A stretch of 64,000 nt of DNA from BP-464 sp045805505 (GCA_045805505.1 JBJMLA010000086.1:18487-82486), one strand, 5' to 3'; shown: positions 7,483 through 16,737, counted from the first letter of the stretch. Numbers and translations are program-made. Notes: generated from the letters alone by a model not told the origin.

Positions 7483-8793
7483 GTGGCCGGAGAGATCGCC
7501 CCACGCCCCGAGGGCATCGCGGGCTCGCCGCTGGCGGGGCCGTTCCCGGTCGGCGCCTACGCCGAGAAGCTACGCGACGAGCTGCGCAAGCGGGCGCGGC
7601 TGCAGCTGTGGGGCGAGGTGTGGAACCTGCGGGTCCCGCCCAAGGGCGCCAAGATCTACTTCGAGCTGCGCGACTCCGACGGCGCGCTGCCGTGCTCGAT
7701 GTGGCGCAACGAGTTCGAGAAGACCGGCGTTGTCCTCGTCGACGGCGCGCAGGTCGTCGTCGGCGGCGGCCCGAGCTACTACCCCGGATCGAAGACCTCC
7801 TCGCCGTCCTTCTCCTTCGAGGTCACCGGGCTGCGGCTGGCCGGCGAGGGCGACCTGCTCGCCCAGCTCGAGGCGCTGCGCCGCAAGCTCGACGCCGAGG
7901 GGCTGTTCGAGCCCCAGAAGGCGCTGCACCGGCCCGAGCTGCCCAAGTGCATCGGCGTCGTGACCGGCGAGGGCGGCAAGGCGCGCGACGACGTGCTCGC
8001 CGGCCTGCAGCGCCGCGGCTGGGCCGGGCGGCTCGTGTGGGCCTTCGCGCCGGTGCAGGACCGCCACGCCGCGCCGCGCATCGGCCAGGCGCTGCAGGAC
8101 CTGGCGGCGATCGACGAGGTCGAGGTGATCATCGTCGCGCGCGGCGGCGGCTCGCTCGCCGACCTGTTCGCGTTCTGCGACGAGACGCTGTGCCGCACGG
8201 TCGCGCTGCTGCGCACGCCCGTCATCGCCTCGGTCGGCCACCACACCGACCGCCCGCTGATCGACGACGTCGCCGCCGTGCGCTGCTCGACCCCGACCCA
8301 CGCCGCCGAGACCGCGGTGCCCTGCCACGTCGGTGAAGCGCGGGCGTCGGTCGGGCGCTGCGCCGACCGCCTGGCCCACCACGGCCGTACCGCGATCCTC
8401 GGCCGCGCCCGGCACCTCGCCCAGCTCTCGCGGGCTCCCGCCGCCGTCGTGGCCCGCCACCGCCGCGACCTGCACCAGAACCTGCGCGAGATCCGCGCCA
8501 GCGCGCGCGGCAACATCGCCACCGGCCGCGACCTCGCCTCCGTCCAGGCGCTCGTGCTCTCGCGCAAGGCCGCGGCCGGCGCGGGCCCGGAGAACACGGC
8601 GCGCCGCTCGCGCCTCGAGGGCCTCGCCGCGGCGCTCGCCGCCCATGACCCCGAGCGCGTCATCGAGCGCGGCTACGCGATCGTCGACGACGGCGAGGGC
8701 AACGTGATCACGTCGCGCGAGGCGGCCCGCAGCGCCGGCGAGGTGCGGCTGTTCTTCGGCGACGGCGACGTTCGTGCGAGGATCGGCGAGTGA
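7483..8793 (+). CDS. xseA: Exodeoxyribonuclease VII large subunit
   Basis: 436 residues. Catalytic subunit of ExoVII, which degrades single-stranded DNA from both ends. The N-terminal OB fold (LWGEVWNLRVPPKGAKIYFE, then LRDSDGALPCSMWR) is followed by the conserved nuclease core: PKCIGVVTGEGGKARDDVL, IIVARGGGSLADLFAF and VIASVGHHTDRPLIDDVAAV with CSTPTHAAE. The C-terminal coiled-coil region binds XseB. It overlaps xseB by 4 bases (GTGA), so the two are translationally coupled. Confidence 0.95.
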   Translation: MAGEIAPRPEGIAGSPLAGPFPVGAYAEKLRDELRKRARLQLWGEVWNLRVPPKGAKIYFELRDSDGALPCSMWRNEFEKTGVVLVDGAQVVVGGGPSYYPGSKTSSPSFSFEVTGLRLAGEGDLLAQLEALRRKLDAEGLFEPQKALHRPELPKCIGVVTGEGGKARDDVLAGLQRRGWAGRLVWAFAPVQDRHAAPRIGQALQDLAAIDEVEVIIVARGGGSLADLFAFCDETLCRTVALLRTPVIASVGHHTDRPLIDDVAAVRCSTPTHAAETAVPCHVGEARASVGRCADRLAHHGRTAILGRARHLAQLSRAPAAVVARHRRDLHQNLREIRASARGNIATGRDLASVQALVLSRKAAAGAGPENTARRSRLEGLAAALAAHDPERVIERGYAIVDDGEGNVITSREAARSAGEVRLFFGDGDVRARIGE

Positions 8794-9023
8794 GCGAGCA
8801 AGAGCGCACGTACGAGACCGCGACGGCCCGGCTGGAGGAGATCATCCGCCGGCTGGACTCGGGCGAGGCCGGTCTGCGCGAGACCCTCGAGCTCGTCAAG
8901 GAGGGCCGCTCGCTCGTCGAGTTCTGCGCGGCGGAGCTCGACGCGGTGGGGCGCGGTCTGGAGGAGCTCAAGCTCGACGAGCTCGTGGCCCGGCTTGAGG
9001 CCGGGGCGGCGCCGCAGCAGTAG
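8790..9023 (+). CDS. xseB: Exodeoxyribonuclease VII small subunit
   Basis: 77 residues, usual size for the family. It forms a small helical hairpin with the signature YETATARLEEIIRRLDSGEA and LEETLELVKEG-like helix (here LRETLELVKEGRSLVEFC). Several copies bind the coiled coil of XseA. The GTG start overlaps the xseA stop by 4 bases, as in many bacteria. Confidence 0.95.
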   Translation: MSEQERTYETATARLEEIIRRLDSGEAGLRETLELVKEGRSLVEFCAAELDAVGRGLEELKLDELVARLEAGAAPQQ

Positions 9024-9027
9024 GGCA

Positions 9028-9033
9028 TAGGCT
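9028..9033 (+). promoter_or_regulatory. Candidate -10 for a leaderless start at 9041
   Basis: TAGGCT ends 7 bases before the GTG at 9041, the same hexamer as in front of xseA. Confidence 0.45.
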
Positions 9034-9040
9034 CGCTCGT

Positions 9041-10099
9041 GTGAGCCTCTTCGACCGCATCGCCGACCTGCCGCTGATCGTCGAGGAGTACGCCCTCGAC
9101 CGTCTCGAGCGTGACGTCTCCTCGTCCTTCACCCGCGTGAGCACCGTCGTCAAGCTCTACGGCGCGGGCACCGAGGGCGTCGGCGAGGACGTCGTCTACG
9201 ACACGATCGACCACGACCTGCTCCAGGAGGCCGGGCCGGTCCTCCCGCTGGCGGGCGACTGGACGCTCGGGGCGTTCTGCGACCACGTCGAGGGCCTCGA
9301 CGCCTTCCCGCAGGAGCCGCAGATGCCGGTCTCGCGCCGCTACCGGCACTGGACGTTCGAGTCCGCGGCGCTCGACCTCGCGCTGCGCCAGGCGGGCAAG
9401 TCGCTGCACGAGGTCCTCGGCCGCGAACCGCAGCCCGTGCGCTTCGTGGTCTCGATGCGCCTGGGCAGCCCGGACTTGCCGTCGTCGATCGAGCCGCTGC
9501 AGCGCCGGCTGGAGAAGTACCCGGCGCTGCAGTTCAAGCTCGATCCGACGCCGGACTGGGACGACGCGCTCGTCGCCGAGGTGGCCGCCACCGGCGCCGT
9601 CGAGAGCGTCGACTTCAAGGGCCAGTACACCGGGACGCCCGTCGACGTCCCCGCCGATCCCGAGCTCTACGAGCGGATCCTGCGCGCCCTGCCCGACGCG
9701 TGGATCGAGGATCCCCACACGACGCCCGAGATCACCGCGCTGCTCGAGGCCCATCAGGACCGCGTCAGCTGGGACGCGATCATCCACTCGGTCGCCGACA
9801 TCGAGAACCTGCCGTTCACGCCGCGCATGGTCAACATCAAGCCGTCGCGCCTGGGGCCGCTGCGCGAGCTCTTCGGCGCCTACGACTACTGCGAGGCCAA
9901 CGGCATCGGCATGTACGGCGGCGGCCAGTTCGAGCTCGGGCCGGGCCGCGGGCAGATCCAGTACCTCGCCTCGCTGTTTCACGCCGACGCGCCCAACGAC
10001 ACGGCGCCCGGCGGCTTCAACGACCCCGGGGTCCCCGACGGCCTGCCGTCCTCGCCGCTGCCGGCCCAGCCCTCCGACGTCGGCTTCCGCTGGGGATGA
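9041..10099 (+). CDS. Enolase-superfamily enzyme (MLE/mandelate-racemase-like)
   Basis: 352 residues. The enolase fold is suggested by YRHWTFESAALDLALRQAGK (capping domain end), LQFKLDPTPDWDD (barrel strand 2 lysine), VESVDFKGQYTG (strand 3), WIEDPHTTPE (strand 5 metal acid) and MVNIKPSRLGPL (strand 7). The spacing of the metal ligands differs from canonical dipeptide epimerases, so the reaction cannot be named. It probably abstracts an alpha-proton from a carboxylate substrate. It overlaps the thioesterase gene by 4 bases (ATGA), which hints at a joint role in acid/CoA-ester metabolism. Confidence 0.7.
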   Translation: MSLFDRIADLPLIVEEYALDRLERDVSSSFTRVSTVVKLYGAGTEGVGEDVVYDTIDHDLLQEAGPVLPLAGDWTLGAFCDHVEGLDAFPQEPQMPVSRRYRHWTFESAALDLALRQAGKSLHEVLGREPQPVRFVVSMRLGSPDLPSSIEPLQRRLEKYPALQFKLDPTPDWDDALVAEVAATGAVESVDFKGQYTGTPVDVPADPELYERILRALPDAWIEDPHTTPEITALLEAHQDRVSWDAIIHSVADIENLPFTPRMVNIKPSRLGPLRELFGAYDYCEANGIGMYGGGQFELGPGRGQIQYLASLFHADAPNDTAPGGFNDPGVPDGLPSSPLPAQPSDVGFRWG

Positions 10100-10506
10100 G
10101 CACGCCGTTCGTCCACGCCGAGCGCATCCGCTTCGGCCATCTCGACGCGATGCGCCACCTCAACAACGTCGAGTTCCTGCGCTTCTTCGAGACCGCGCGG
10201 ATCGAGTTCCTGCGCACGGTGATCCCCGAGCACGACCCGGCCGATCCCGACGACTTCGGCCTGATCTTCGCCGAGTGCCACATCAACTACCGCTCGCCGG
10301 GCCAGTACGACGACCTCGTCGAGACGACCGTGCGCCCCATCGACATCAAGCGCTCGAGCTTCCGCGTGAGCTTCGAGATGCGCGTCGGCGAACGGTTGCT
10401 GGCCGAGGGCTGGGGCGCGCTGGTGGGCTACGACTACGGCAGCGCCAAGTCCACGCCGCTGCCGTCGCGCGTGGCCGACGCCCTGCACGCCGCGAGCGCG
10501 GCTTGA
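10096..10506 (+). CDS. Acyl-CoA thioesterase, 4HBT hotdog family
   Basis: 136 residues, one hotdog domain. The active-site block FGHLDAMRHLNNVEFLRFFE has the D-x3-H-x-N spacing of 4-hydroxybenzoyl-CoA thioesterase-like enzymes, with D15 to D17 as the likely catalytic acid. It hydrolyses a CoA thioester in the cytoplasm. The ATG at 10096 overlaps the previous stop, so it is co-translated with the enolase-superfamily enzyme. Confidence 0.85.
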   Translation: MSTPFVHAERIRFGHLDAMRHLNNVEFLRFFETARIEFLRTVIPEHDPADPDDFGLIFAECHINYRSPGQYDDLVETTVRPIDIKRSSFRVSFEMRVGERLLAEGWGALVGYDYGSAKSTPLPSRVADALHAASAA

Positions 10507-10590
10507 GCGCCATCCGCCCGTCGCTCATCGGGGGGTTCTCGCCGGCCCCGCCATCGCATTCGCTCTGCCTGAGCCGCTAGAACCTCTCCC

Positions 10591-11697
10591 GTGACATCGA
10601 TCCTCTTCGCGAACCTGTGGAGGCGTCCCGGCCGCACCGCCTTCACCGCGCTGGGGATCGCGCTGGGCGTCGCGACCATCGTCGGGCTGCTGTCGCTGGG
10701 TGAGGGGCTCAAGCAGACCGCGGGCCAGCTCGTCCGCCTCGGCCAGGCCGACTTCGCCGTCCTGCAGCACGGCGTCGAGGACCCGTCGGCCTCGTTCCTG
10801 CCGCAGTCGGTCGTGGACCGCGTGGGCAAGATCGACGGCGTCGCCAGCGCAACCCCCGTGATGCTGCTGGCCGACCGGCTGCCCGATGCGCCGGGCTCGC
10901 TCGTCTTCGGCACCACGCCCAAGGGCAAGGTGTCCACGCGGCTGGTCGTCGTCTCGGGCCGGCGGATGGAGGGCCCCGGCGAGATCGCCGTCGGCGACCT
11001 GCTCGCCGAGCAGCTCGGCGTCAAGACCGGCGACACGATGACCATCGACAAGCGCAAGCTCGAGGTCGTCGGCACCTTCCACGCGGGCCAGTTCTTCGTC
11101 GACGGCGGGGCGATCATCGATGTCAAGCTGGCCCAGAACATGGTCCAGCGCCCGGGCGAGGTCACGACCATCGCGGTGCAGGTCGCCGCCGACGCGCACA
11201 CCAAGGACGTCCGCAAGGAGATCCTCGCCGACGTCCCCGGAACCGACGTGATCTCCAACCCCGACGAGGCCGCCCGCGCGGGCGCCAACGGGCGGCTGAT
11301 CCGCAAGACCGTGCTGCTGCTGGTCGCCGTGGCCCTGATCATCGGCGGCATCGGCGTGGCCAACACCATGGCCATGGCGGTGCTCGAGCGCTCGCGCGAG
11401 CTGGCGCTGATGTCGGCGGTCGGGTGGTCGCCCCGCCAGGTCAGCGGGATCGTGCTGCTCGAGGGCGTGGTGGTCAGCGTGATCGGCGCCGGTGTCGGGC
11501 TGCTGGCGGGCGCCCTCGGGGCCGGCGCGCTGGGCGACGCGCTCGACGTCGCCAGCGTGGTCAAGCCCTCCGTGACGCCGTGGAGCATCGGGCGCGGGCT
11601 GATCATCGGGGTGGTGATCGGCGTCCTCGGCGGGCTCTACCCGGCCTGGCGGGTCAGCCGGCTGCCCGCCGAGGAGCTCCTCGCCCGCGGCGCCTAG
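10591..11697 (+). CDS. ABC transporter permease, MacB/FtsX family
   Basis: 368 residues. A first TM helix (TAFTALGIALGVATIVGLLSL), then a large extracytoplasmic domain of about 220 residues, then three TM helices at the C terminus ending in YPAWRVSRLPAEELLARGA, the standard FtsX/MacB tail. Four TM helices in all, as in type VII ABC systems that move lipids or act mechanically on the envelope. The likely ATPase partner lies on the other strand at 12560-13219, separated by one gene. The GTG start at 10591 is preceded by TAGAAC, a weak -10. Confidence 0.88.
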   Translation: MTSILFANLWRRPGRTAFTALGIALGVATIVGLLSLGEGLKQTAGQLVRLGQADFAVLQHGVEDPSASFLPQSVVDRVGKIDGVASATPVMLLADRLPDAPGSLVFGTTPKGKVSTRLVVVSGRRMEGPGEIAVGDLLAEQLGVKTGDTMTIDKRKLEVVGTFHAGQFFVDGGAIIDVKLAQNMVQRPGEVTTIAVQVAADAHTKDVRKEILADVPGTDVISNPDEAARAGANGRLIRKTVLLLVAVALIIGGIGVANTMAMAVLERSRELALMSAVGWSPRQVSGIVLLEGVVVSVIGAGVGLLAGALGAGALGDALDVASVVKPSVTPWSIGRGLIIGVVIGVLGGLYPAWRVSRLPAEELLARGA

Positions 11698-12524
11698 GCG
11701 TCGATCGCGACCCAGCGGAAGTTGACCGCGGGCGCGTCGACCGGAGCGCCGGTCAGGTTGCAGGCCACGATCGAGAACGACGTGGCCGACTGCACCACCG
11801 CGGTCGCCGTCGACAGCGGGTAGCCCGGGCCGGGCGTCAGGACGATCGCGTCGTTGGTCAGGTCGACGCCGGTCACGTTGACCGGTGCGGGGACGCACGC
11901 GCCGTCGGGCACCGACGGGAAGTCGACGGGCGCGTTGCCGGCCACGTCGAAGTCGCCAGCCGTCACCCCGTTGGCGGCGATGTCGCCCGTCGCGATGGCG
12001 CCGTCGGCGATCTTGGCGCTCGTCACCGCGCTGTCGGCGAGGTCGCCCGCGGCGACCGTGCCGTCCTCGATCTTCACCGACGTCACCGCGTTGTTGAGCA
12101 GCCGGGTGGTGCTGACCGCGCCCGGATCGATCTTGACGCCGGTGACCTGACCGTTGCCGATCTTGGCGGTGGTCACGGCGTTGTCGGCCAGCAGAGCGGT
12201 GAAGATCGAGCCGGTGGTCAGGGCCGTCTGCAGCCCGGTGAAGAAATCGGGCGACGCGTCGGCGCGCGCGAGTGAGCCGTCGGCGACGTCGACGCTGCCG
12301 ACCGCGCCGTTCTTGATCTTGGCGCCCGTGACGGCGTTGGAGGCCAGGCGCGAGTTCGAGACCGCACCGAGGGCGAGCTTCTTGCCGGTCACCGACCGGT
12401 TCTTGAGGTTCTTGCCGCTGATGGCCGAGGCAGCCCAGCCCGGGCCGCCCATGGAGGCGAACACAGCGACGATCGACAGGGCAAGCGCGGCGTTGCCGCG
12501 CGAGGGGGAAGACAGAGAACGCAT
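11694..12524 (-). CDS. Secreted repeat protein, NAVTSAKI-type
   Basis: 276 residues. Signal peptide (ALALSIVAVFASMGGPGWAASA), then about ten imperfect repeats of roughly 9-10 residues such as NAVTGAKIKNGAV, NAVTTAKIGNGQV and SAVTSAKIADGAI, then a C-terminal domain with two cysteines. Regular repeats of this kind suggest a solenoid or beta-helix surface protein. Similar sequences are frequent in Solirubrobacterales. It converges on the permease gene with the two stop codons overlapping in CTAG (11694-11697). Confidence 0.7.
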   Translation of the reverse strand: MRSLSSPSRGNAALALSIVAVFASMGGPGWAASAISGKNLKNRSVTGKKLALGAVSNSRLASNAVTGAKIKNGAVGSVDVADGSLARADASPDFFTGLQTALTTGSIFTALLADNAVTTAKIGNGQVTGVKIDPGAVSTTRLLNNAVTSVKIEDGTVAAGDLADSAVTSAKIADGAIATGDIAANGVTAGDFDVAGNAPVDFPSVPDGACVPAPVNVTGVDLTNDAIVLTPGPGYPLSTATAVVQSATSFSIVACNLTGAPVDAPAVNFRWVAIDA

Positions 12525-12559
12525 GTCCCTGGAACCCGCCGCCGCGGGTCAAGGTTGCG

Positions 12560-13219
12560 TCAGGCCAGCACGCCGTCGAGCATCCGCACGACGCGGTCGG
12601 CGCGCTCGGCGATGGCCGGGTCGTGCGTGACGACGATCATCGTCGTCCCCCGCCGGGCACGGGCGTCCTCGAGCAGCTGCAGGATCCGGGCGCTGTTGTC
12701 GGAGTCCAGCGCGCCGGTCGGCTCGTCGGCCAGCAGCAGCCGCGGCTCGTTGGCCAGGGCCCGGGCCACCGCGACGCGCTGGCGCTCGCCGCCGGACAGC
12801 TCGCCGGGCAGATGGTCGGTCCGGTCGGCCAGCCCGACCTCCTCGAGCAGCTCGAGGGCGCGCTCGCGGCGCTCGGCGCGGCCCCGGCGCGCCGCGACGA
12901 GCGGGACCTCGACGTTGGCCTGGGCGGTGAGCATGGGCAGCAGGTGATGCAGCTGGAAGACGAACCCGACGACGTCGCGGTGATAGCCCGAGAGCCCGCC
13001 GTGCTCCTTCGGAGGCTTGCCGTCGACCAGGATCGACCCCGCGTCGGGCTCCGACAGCCCGCCCATGACGCCGAGCAGGGTGCTCTTGCCCGAGCCGCTC
13101 GGGCCCATCAGCGCCACCCATTCGCCCGGAGCCACGCGCAGCGAGACGTCGTCGACGGCCACCACGTCGCCACGAACGCGACGGATGCCCTGCAGGACGA
13201 CTTCGGCTCCCGTGTTCAT
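12560..13219 (-). CDS. ABC transporter ATP-binding protein, LolD/MacB type
   Basis: 219 residues, a single ABC ATPase domain. Walker A is GPSGSGKST, the signature is LSGGERQRVAVARAL, Walker B is LLLADEPTGALD, and the H-loop is VVTHDP. The GALDS D-loop is typical of LolD/MacB/FtsE-like ATPases that pair with FtsX-type permeases. The start is ATG 13219; TAGAGT (13233-13228 on the minus strand) ends 8 bases before it. The matching permease is probably the convergent gene at 10591-11697. Confidence 0.9.
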   Translation of the reverse strand: MNTGAEVVLQGIRRVRGDVVAVDDVSLRVAPGEWVALMGPSGSGKSTLLGVMGGLSEPDAGSILVDGKPPKEHGGLSGYHRDVVGFVFQLHHLLPMLTAQANVEVPLVAARRGRAERRERALELLEEVGLADRTDHLPGELSGGERQRVAVARALANEPRLLLADEPTGALDSDNSARILQLLEDARARRGTTMIVVTHDPAIAERADRVVRMLDGVLA

Positions 13220-13227
13220 CGGTGCGG

Positions 13228-13233
13228 ACTCTA
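13228..13233 (-). promoter_or_regulatory. Candidate -10 for a leaderless ABC ATPase start
   Basis: TAGAGT on the minus strand ends 8 bases before the ATG at 13219. Confidence 0.4.
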
Positions 13234-13313
13234 ACCGCCGCCCCGATGCAGGCCGAACCGTCCTGGCGCCCCGGCAACCGCAAGATTCGGCCTTCCGCCA
13301 CGTTGCAGCAGGC

Positions 13314-15518
13314 ATGCGATTCCGCCCGATGTTGCTCCTGCCCGCCCTGCTGGTCGCCCTCCACGCCCCCGCGGCGCTGGCCGACCCCGCGGTCGTCACG
13401 CCCCCCTATGACCCCACGTGGTACAAGGCCGCCGGAGGCGACTGGACCCAGGCGACCATCGCCTCGGCAGACGGCACCAAGCTCCACGCCGACATCCTGC
13501 GCCCCGCGGGCGCCAAGGCGAGCGACAAGACACCGGTCATCCTGTCGATCGGGCCGTACTTCAACCACTCGGGCCAGACCGGCCCGGCCGGCCCCGCCGA
13601 GAACTCCTCCTACACGCCCATCGGCACCGAGGGCGTCGGGCCGTCGGATCGCTTCGCGGACTTCGTCGCCGGCTCGGGCCTGCTGAAGAAGGGCTACTCG
13701 TTCGTCATGGTCGACCTGCGCGGCTTCGGCGGCTCGGAGGGCTGCCTGGACTGGGCGGGGGCCGGCGAGCAGGGCGACGTCAAGGCCGCTGTCGAATGGG
13801 CGGCCAAGCAGCCGTGGTCGACCGGCCTCGTCGGCACCTACGGCAAGTCCTACGACGCCCTCACCGGCCTGATCGCCGCGACGCTGCACCCCAACGGGCT
13901 CGGCGCGGTCGTCTCGCAGGAGCCGGTCTACGACGACTACCGCTACCTCTACGGCGACGGCATGCGCCGCGAGAACTCGCTCGCCACGCCCGCCCTGTAC
14001 GACGCGATCGCGTCCACCCCGGGCCCGCTGGCCGACGACCCCGCCTACAACCAGGCGTCGCTGAACACGCCCGACTGCACGGGTCAGAACTACCTCGCGC
14101 AGGCCGGTGACGACAACCACGCCAGCGACTTCTGGAAGCAGCGCAACTTCATCGAGAAGATCAAGGGCTCGGCGGTCCCGATCTTCTTCACCCAGGGCCT
14201 GACCGAGAACAACACCGCGCCCGACGGCCTGGCCGAGTTCCTCGGCAACCACGCGGGCTTCCAGCGCGCCTGGTTCGGCCCGTGGGAGCACGTCCGCGGC
14301 AACGAGACCTGCGCCGACGGCGACGGCTCGACCGGGTGCTCGGACTTCCCCGTCGGCCGCCTGAAGATGGGCCGGCGCGGCTGGTTCGACGAGGTCCTGC
14401 GGTTCTACGACCTGTTCCTGAAGAACCAGGAGCCGTCCGTCCAGGATCCGCCGATCGCCGTCCAGACCAACGACGGCAAGTGGCGCGGTGAGGCCAGCTG
14501 GCCGCCCGCCGACGCCGCCGCGTTCACGACGAAGCTGCGGGCCGGGACCTACACCGACCTCGCGCAGTCGTCGGGCTACGGCGACAACGGCGCTCCGGGC
14601 GCCCAGCCCGGCGCCTGGACGATCTCCAAGGTGCTGCCGTACGAGGTCGACCTCGCCGGCGCGCCGGTCGCCACGGTCGACGTCACCACGGTGGCGCCGA
14701 ACGCCAACCTCGTCGTCGACGTCTACGACCTCAACAGCAAGGGCGTCGGGCCGCTCGTCTCGCGCCAGGGGTTCCTGGTGCGGTCGCCCGGCGCGAAGCA
14801 GAAGATCACGCTGAGGATGATGTCGGCGGACTGGCGCTTCGTCGCCGGTCACCGCATCGGCGTGCGCGTCACCGACAACAACCAGGAGTGGTGGATCGCC
14901 GCCCAGCCGAGCGGTCAGACGGTGGTCGTCAACGGCGGCACCATCGCGCTGCCGTTCCTCAAGTTCGCGCGGCCCACCACGATCGAGGGCGACTCGGGCG
15001 TCCAGCTGAAGTCCTACCTCGCGGAGACAGAGGACGCGGGTGACCAGCTGGCCACCTCGGTGTCCTCCGCGTTCGTCGTGCCGCCCGCGCTGGCCCAGCC
15101 CTCGCCGGGCGATCCGGGCACGCCGGAGGCCATTGCGGCGGCCCAGCGCCACGCCAAGGTGCTCGCCGGGAGCTCGGTGACCAGCGGCGCGTCCTACACG
15201 GCGTCGGGCGCGCCGGCGACCGCCGGTTCGAGCGGCACGAGCAAGCTCAAGCGCATCACGGTCGGCATCGGCCGCGTCAAGCACGCCCGCCACGCGTTCC
15301 GGGCCTCCGGCAAGGCCCCGGCCGGGGCCCGCGTGCTCGTGCGGCTCATCCGCAACCTCAAGCCGGTGGCCAAGCACTGGGTGCGGGCCAACGCGAAGGG
15401 CCGCTTCACCACGGTGTTCAAGAACGTGGCCAAGGGGCGCTACCACGTCCGGGCCTACCTGAAGCTCGACGGCCAGAAGTACCACGCCCGCAGCGGGCGC
15501 TGGCTGCGGATCCGCTAG
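13314..15518 (+). CDS. Secreted CocE/NonD-type hydrolase (X-Pro dipeptidyl-peptidase S15 family)
   Basis: 734 residues. The signal peptide is MRFRPMLLLPALLVALHAPA. The catalytic alpha/beta domain has MVDLRGFGGSEGCLDW (strand 4 region) and GTYGKSYDALTG with nucleophile S179; H326 lies in FGPWEHVRG, the family's usual G-P-W-x-H. A beta-sandwich domain with VRVTDNNQEWW follows. The last 150 residues are a Ser/Ala linker and a basic tail rich in lysine and arginine, perhaps a wall-binding module. It cleaves peptides or esters outside the cell; substrate unknown. The ATG at 13314 was chosen because it opens the signal peptide. Confidence 0.85.
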   Translation: MRFRPMLLLPALLVALHAPAALADPAVVTPPYDPTWYKAAGGDWTQATIASADGTKLHADILRPAGAKASDKTPVILSIGPYFNHSGQTGPAGPAENSSYTPIGTEGVGPSDRFADFVAGSGLLKKGYSFVMVDLRGFGGSEGCLDWAGAGEQGDVKAAVEWAAKQPWSTGLVGTYGKSYDALTGLIAATLHPNGLGAVVSQEPVYDDYRYLYGDGMRRENSLATPALYDAIASTPGPLADDPAYNQASLNTPDCTGQNYLAQAGDDNHASDFWKQRNFIEKIKGSAVPIFFTQGLTENNTAPDGLAEFLGNHAGFQRAWFGPWEHVRGNETCADGDGSTGCSDFPVGRLKMGRRGWFDEVLRFYDLFLKNQEPSVQDPPIAVQTNDGKWRGEASWPPADAAAFTTKLRAGTYTDLAQSSGYGDNGAPGAQPGAWTISKVLPYEVDLAGAPVATVDVTTVAPNANLVVDVYDLNSKGVGPLVSRQGFLVRSPGAKQKITLRMMSADWRFVAGHRIGVRVTDNNQEWWIAAQPSGQTVVVNGGTIALPFLKFARPTTIEGDSGVQLKSYLAETEDAGDQLATSVSSAFVVPPALAQPSPGDPGTPEAIAAAQRHAKVLAGSSVTSGASYTASGAPATAGSSGTSKLKRITVGIGRVKHARHAFRASGKAPAGARVLVRLIRNLKPVAKHWVRANAKGRFTTVFKNVAKGRYHVRAYLKLDGQKYHARSGRWLRIR

Positions 15519-15526
15519 CCGGCGTG

Positions 15527-15553
15527 GAGGGGGCGGCGTCGCGCCGCCCCCTC
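15527..15553. terminator. Bidirectional terminator hairpin between convergent genes
   Basis: A perfect 12-bp stem, GAGGGGGCGGCG pairing with CGCCGCCCCCTC around a TCG loop, sits between the stop codons at 15518 (+) and 15565 (-). There is no T-run, as is common in very GC-rich genomes. Confidence 0.6.
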
Positions 15554-15564
15554 TCGCCGATGCC

Positions 15565-16737
15565 TCAGACGCGCTGGATCAGCGTGCCGGTCCCGAGACC
15601 GCCGCCGCAGCACATCGTCACGAAGCCGATCTCCTTGTCGGAGCGCTCGAGCTCGTGCAGGAGCGTCGTGATCAGGCGGGCGCCCGTGGAGCCCAGCGGG
15701 TGGCCGAGGGCCATCGCGCCGCCGTTGACGTTGACGCGGTCCATGTCCGGGCTGTGGACGCGGCGCCAGGCGGCGACCACCGGCGCGAACGCCTCGTTGA
15801 CCTCGAACAGGTCGATGTCGTTGATCGACATCGAGTTGCGCTCGAGGATCTTGGCCGTGGCCGGGATCGGGCCCTCGAGCATCTTGACCGGGTCGCAGCC
15901 GACGGTCGTCTGGTCGACGATGCGGGCGCGCGGCGTGAGGCCGAGCTCGCTCGCCTTGTCGGCGCTCATCAGCAGGACCGCGGCGGCGCCGTCGGAGATC
16001 TGCGACGCGTTGCCGGCGGTGACGACGCCGTTCTCCTTGAACACCGTCTTGAGGCCGGCGAGGGTCTCGAGGTCGGTGCCCGGGCGGATGCCCTGGTCGG
16101 TGACGTAGGTGTCGCCGTTGACCTGCATCGGGATGATCTCGCGCTCGAAGCGACCCTCCTCGGTGGCCTGGTGGGCCAGCGCGTGGGAGCGCACGCCCAG
16201 CTCGTCGCAGTCGGCGCGGGTGACCTCGTACTCCTCGGCGATGAGCTCGGCGCCCATGCCCTGGCCGACGATGTTGTGCTGGGCCATCAGCTCGGGCGTG
16301 AACGCGTAGCCGAAGTCCTCCTGGGTCTTCATGCCGGCCGAGAACGGCAGCATGCCCATGTGCTCGACGCCGCCGCCGATGACGACGTCATGCACGCCGG
16401 AGGCGATCTGCGACGCGGCCAGGTTGACGGCCTGCTGGGCGGAGCCGCACTGCAGGTCGATGGTCGTGGCCGACGTCTCGATCGGGTAGCCGGCCTGGAG
16501 CCAGGCGTTGCGCCCGACGTGCAGGCCCTGGGGCCCGAACTGCTGCACACAACCGGCGATCACGTTCTCGACCTGCGCAGGATCGATGCCCGAGCGCTCG
16601 ATGACGCCGCGGTAGGCGGCGCCCAGCAGCACGTTGGGGTGCGTCTCCTTGTAGTAGCCCTTCTCCTTGTGCCCACGGCCGATCGGCGTGCGCGCGGCCT
16701 CCACGATGACGACCTCACGGCCCTCGAGTGCTCCCAT
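15565..16737 (-). CDS. Acetyl-CoA acetyltransferase (thiolase)
   Basis: 390 residues, normal thiolase length. Nucleophile C97 lies in TIDLQCGSAQQAVNLA, the histidine in GGAMALGHPLGSTGAR, and the second cysteine in VTMCCGGGLGTGT. The sequence is closest to degradative/steroid-type thiolases that open with VVIVEAARTPIGRG. It cleaves 3-ketoacyl-CoA or forms acetoacetyl-CoA. AGGAAAG lies about 8 bases before the ATG at 16737, so this gene uses a Shine-Dalgarno start. It is divergent from a 3-hydroxyacyl-CoA dehydrogenase, the preceding step of beta-oxidation. Confidence 0.92.
   Translation of the reverse strand: MGALEGREVVIVEAARTPIGRGHKEKGYYKETHPNVLLGAAYRGVIERSGIDPAQVENVIAGCVQQFGPQGLHVGRNAWLQAGYPIETSATTIDLQCGSAQQAVNLAASQIASGVHDVVIGGGVEHMGMLPFSAGMKTQEDFGYAFTPELMAQHNIVGQGMGAELIAEEYEVTRADCDELGVRSHALAHQATEEGRFEREIIPMQVNGDTYVTDQGIRPGTDLETLAGLKTVFKENGVVTAGNASQISDGAAAVLLMSADKASELGLTPRARIVDQTTVGCDPVKMLEGPIPATAKILERNSMSINDIDLFEVNEAFAPVVAAWRRVHSPDMDRVNVNGGAMALGHPLGSTGARLITTLLHELERSDKEIGFVTMCCGGGLGTGTLIQRV

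Noticed and set aside
12549..15485. 978-codon open frame on the minus strand opposite the S15-family hydrolase
   Set aside because: Composition is Arg/Ala/Gly/Val shadow of the high-GC plus-strand gene, it has no domain similarity except at its 3' end, and that end is a shifted frame over the ABC ATPase gene.
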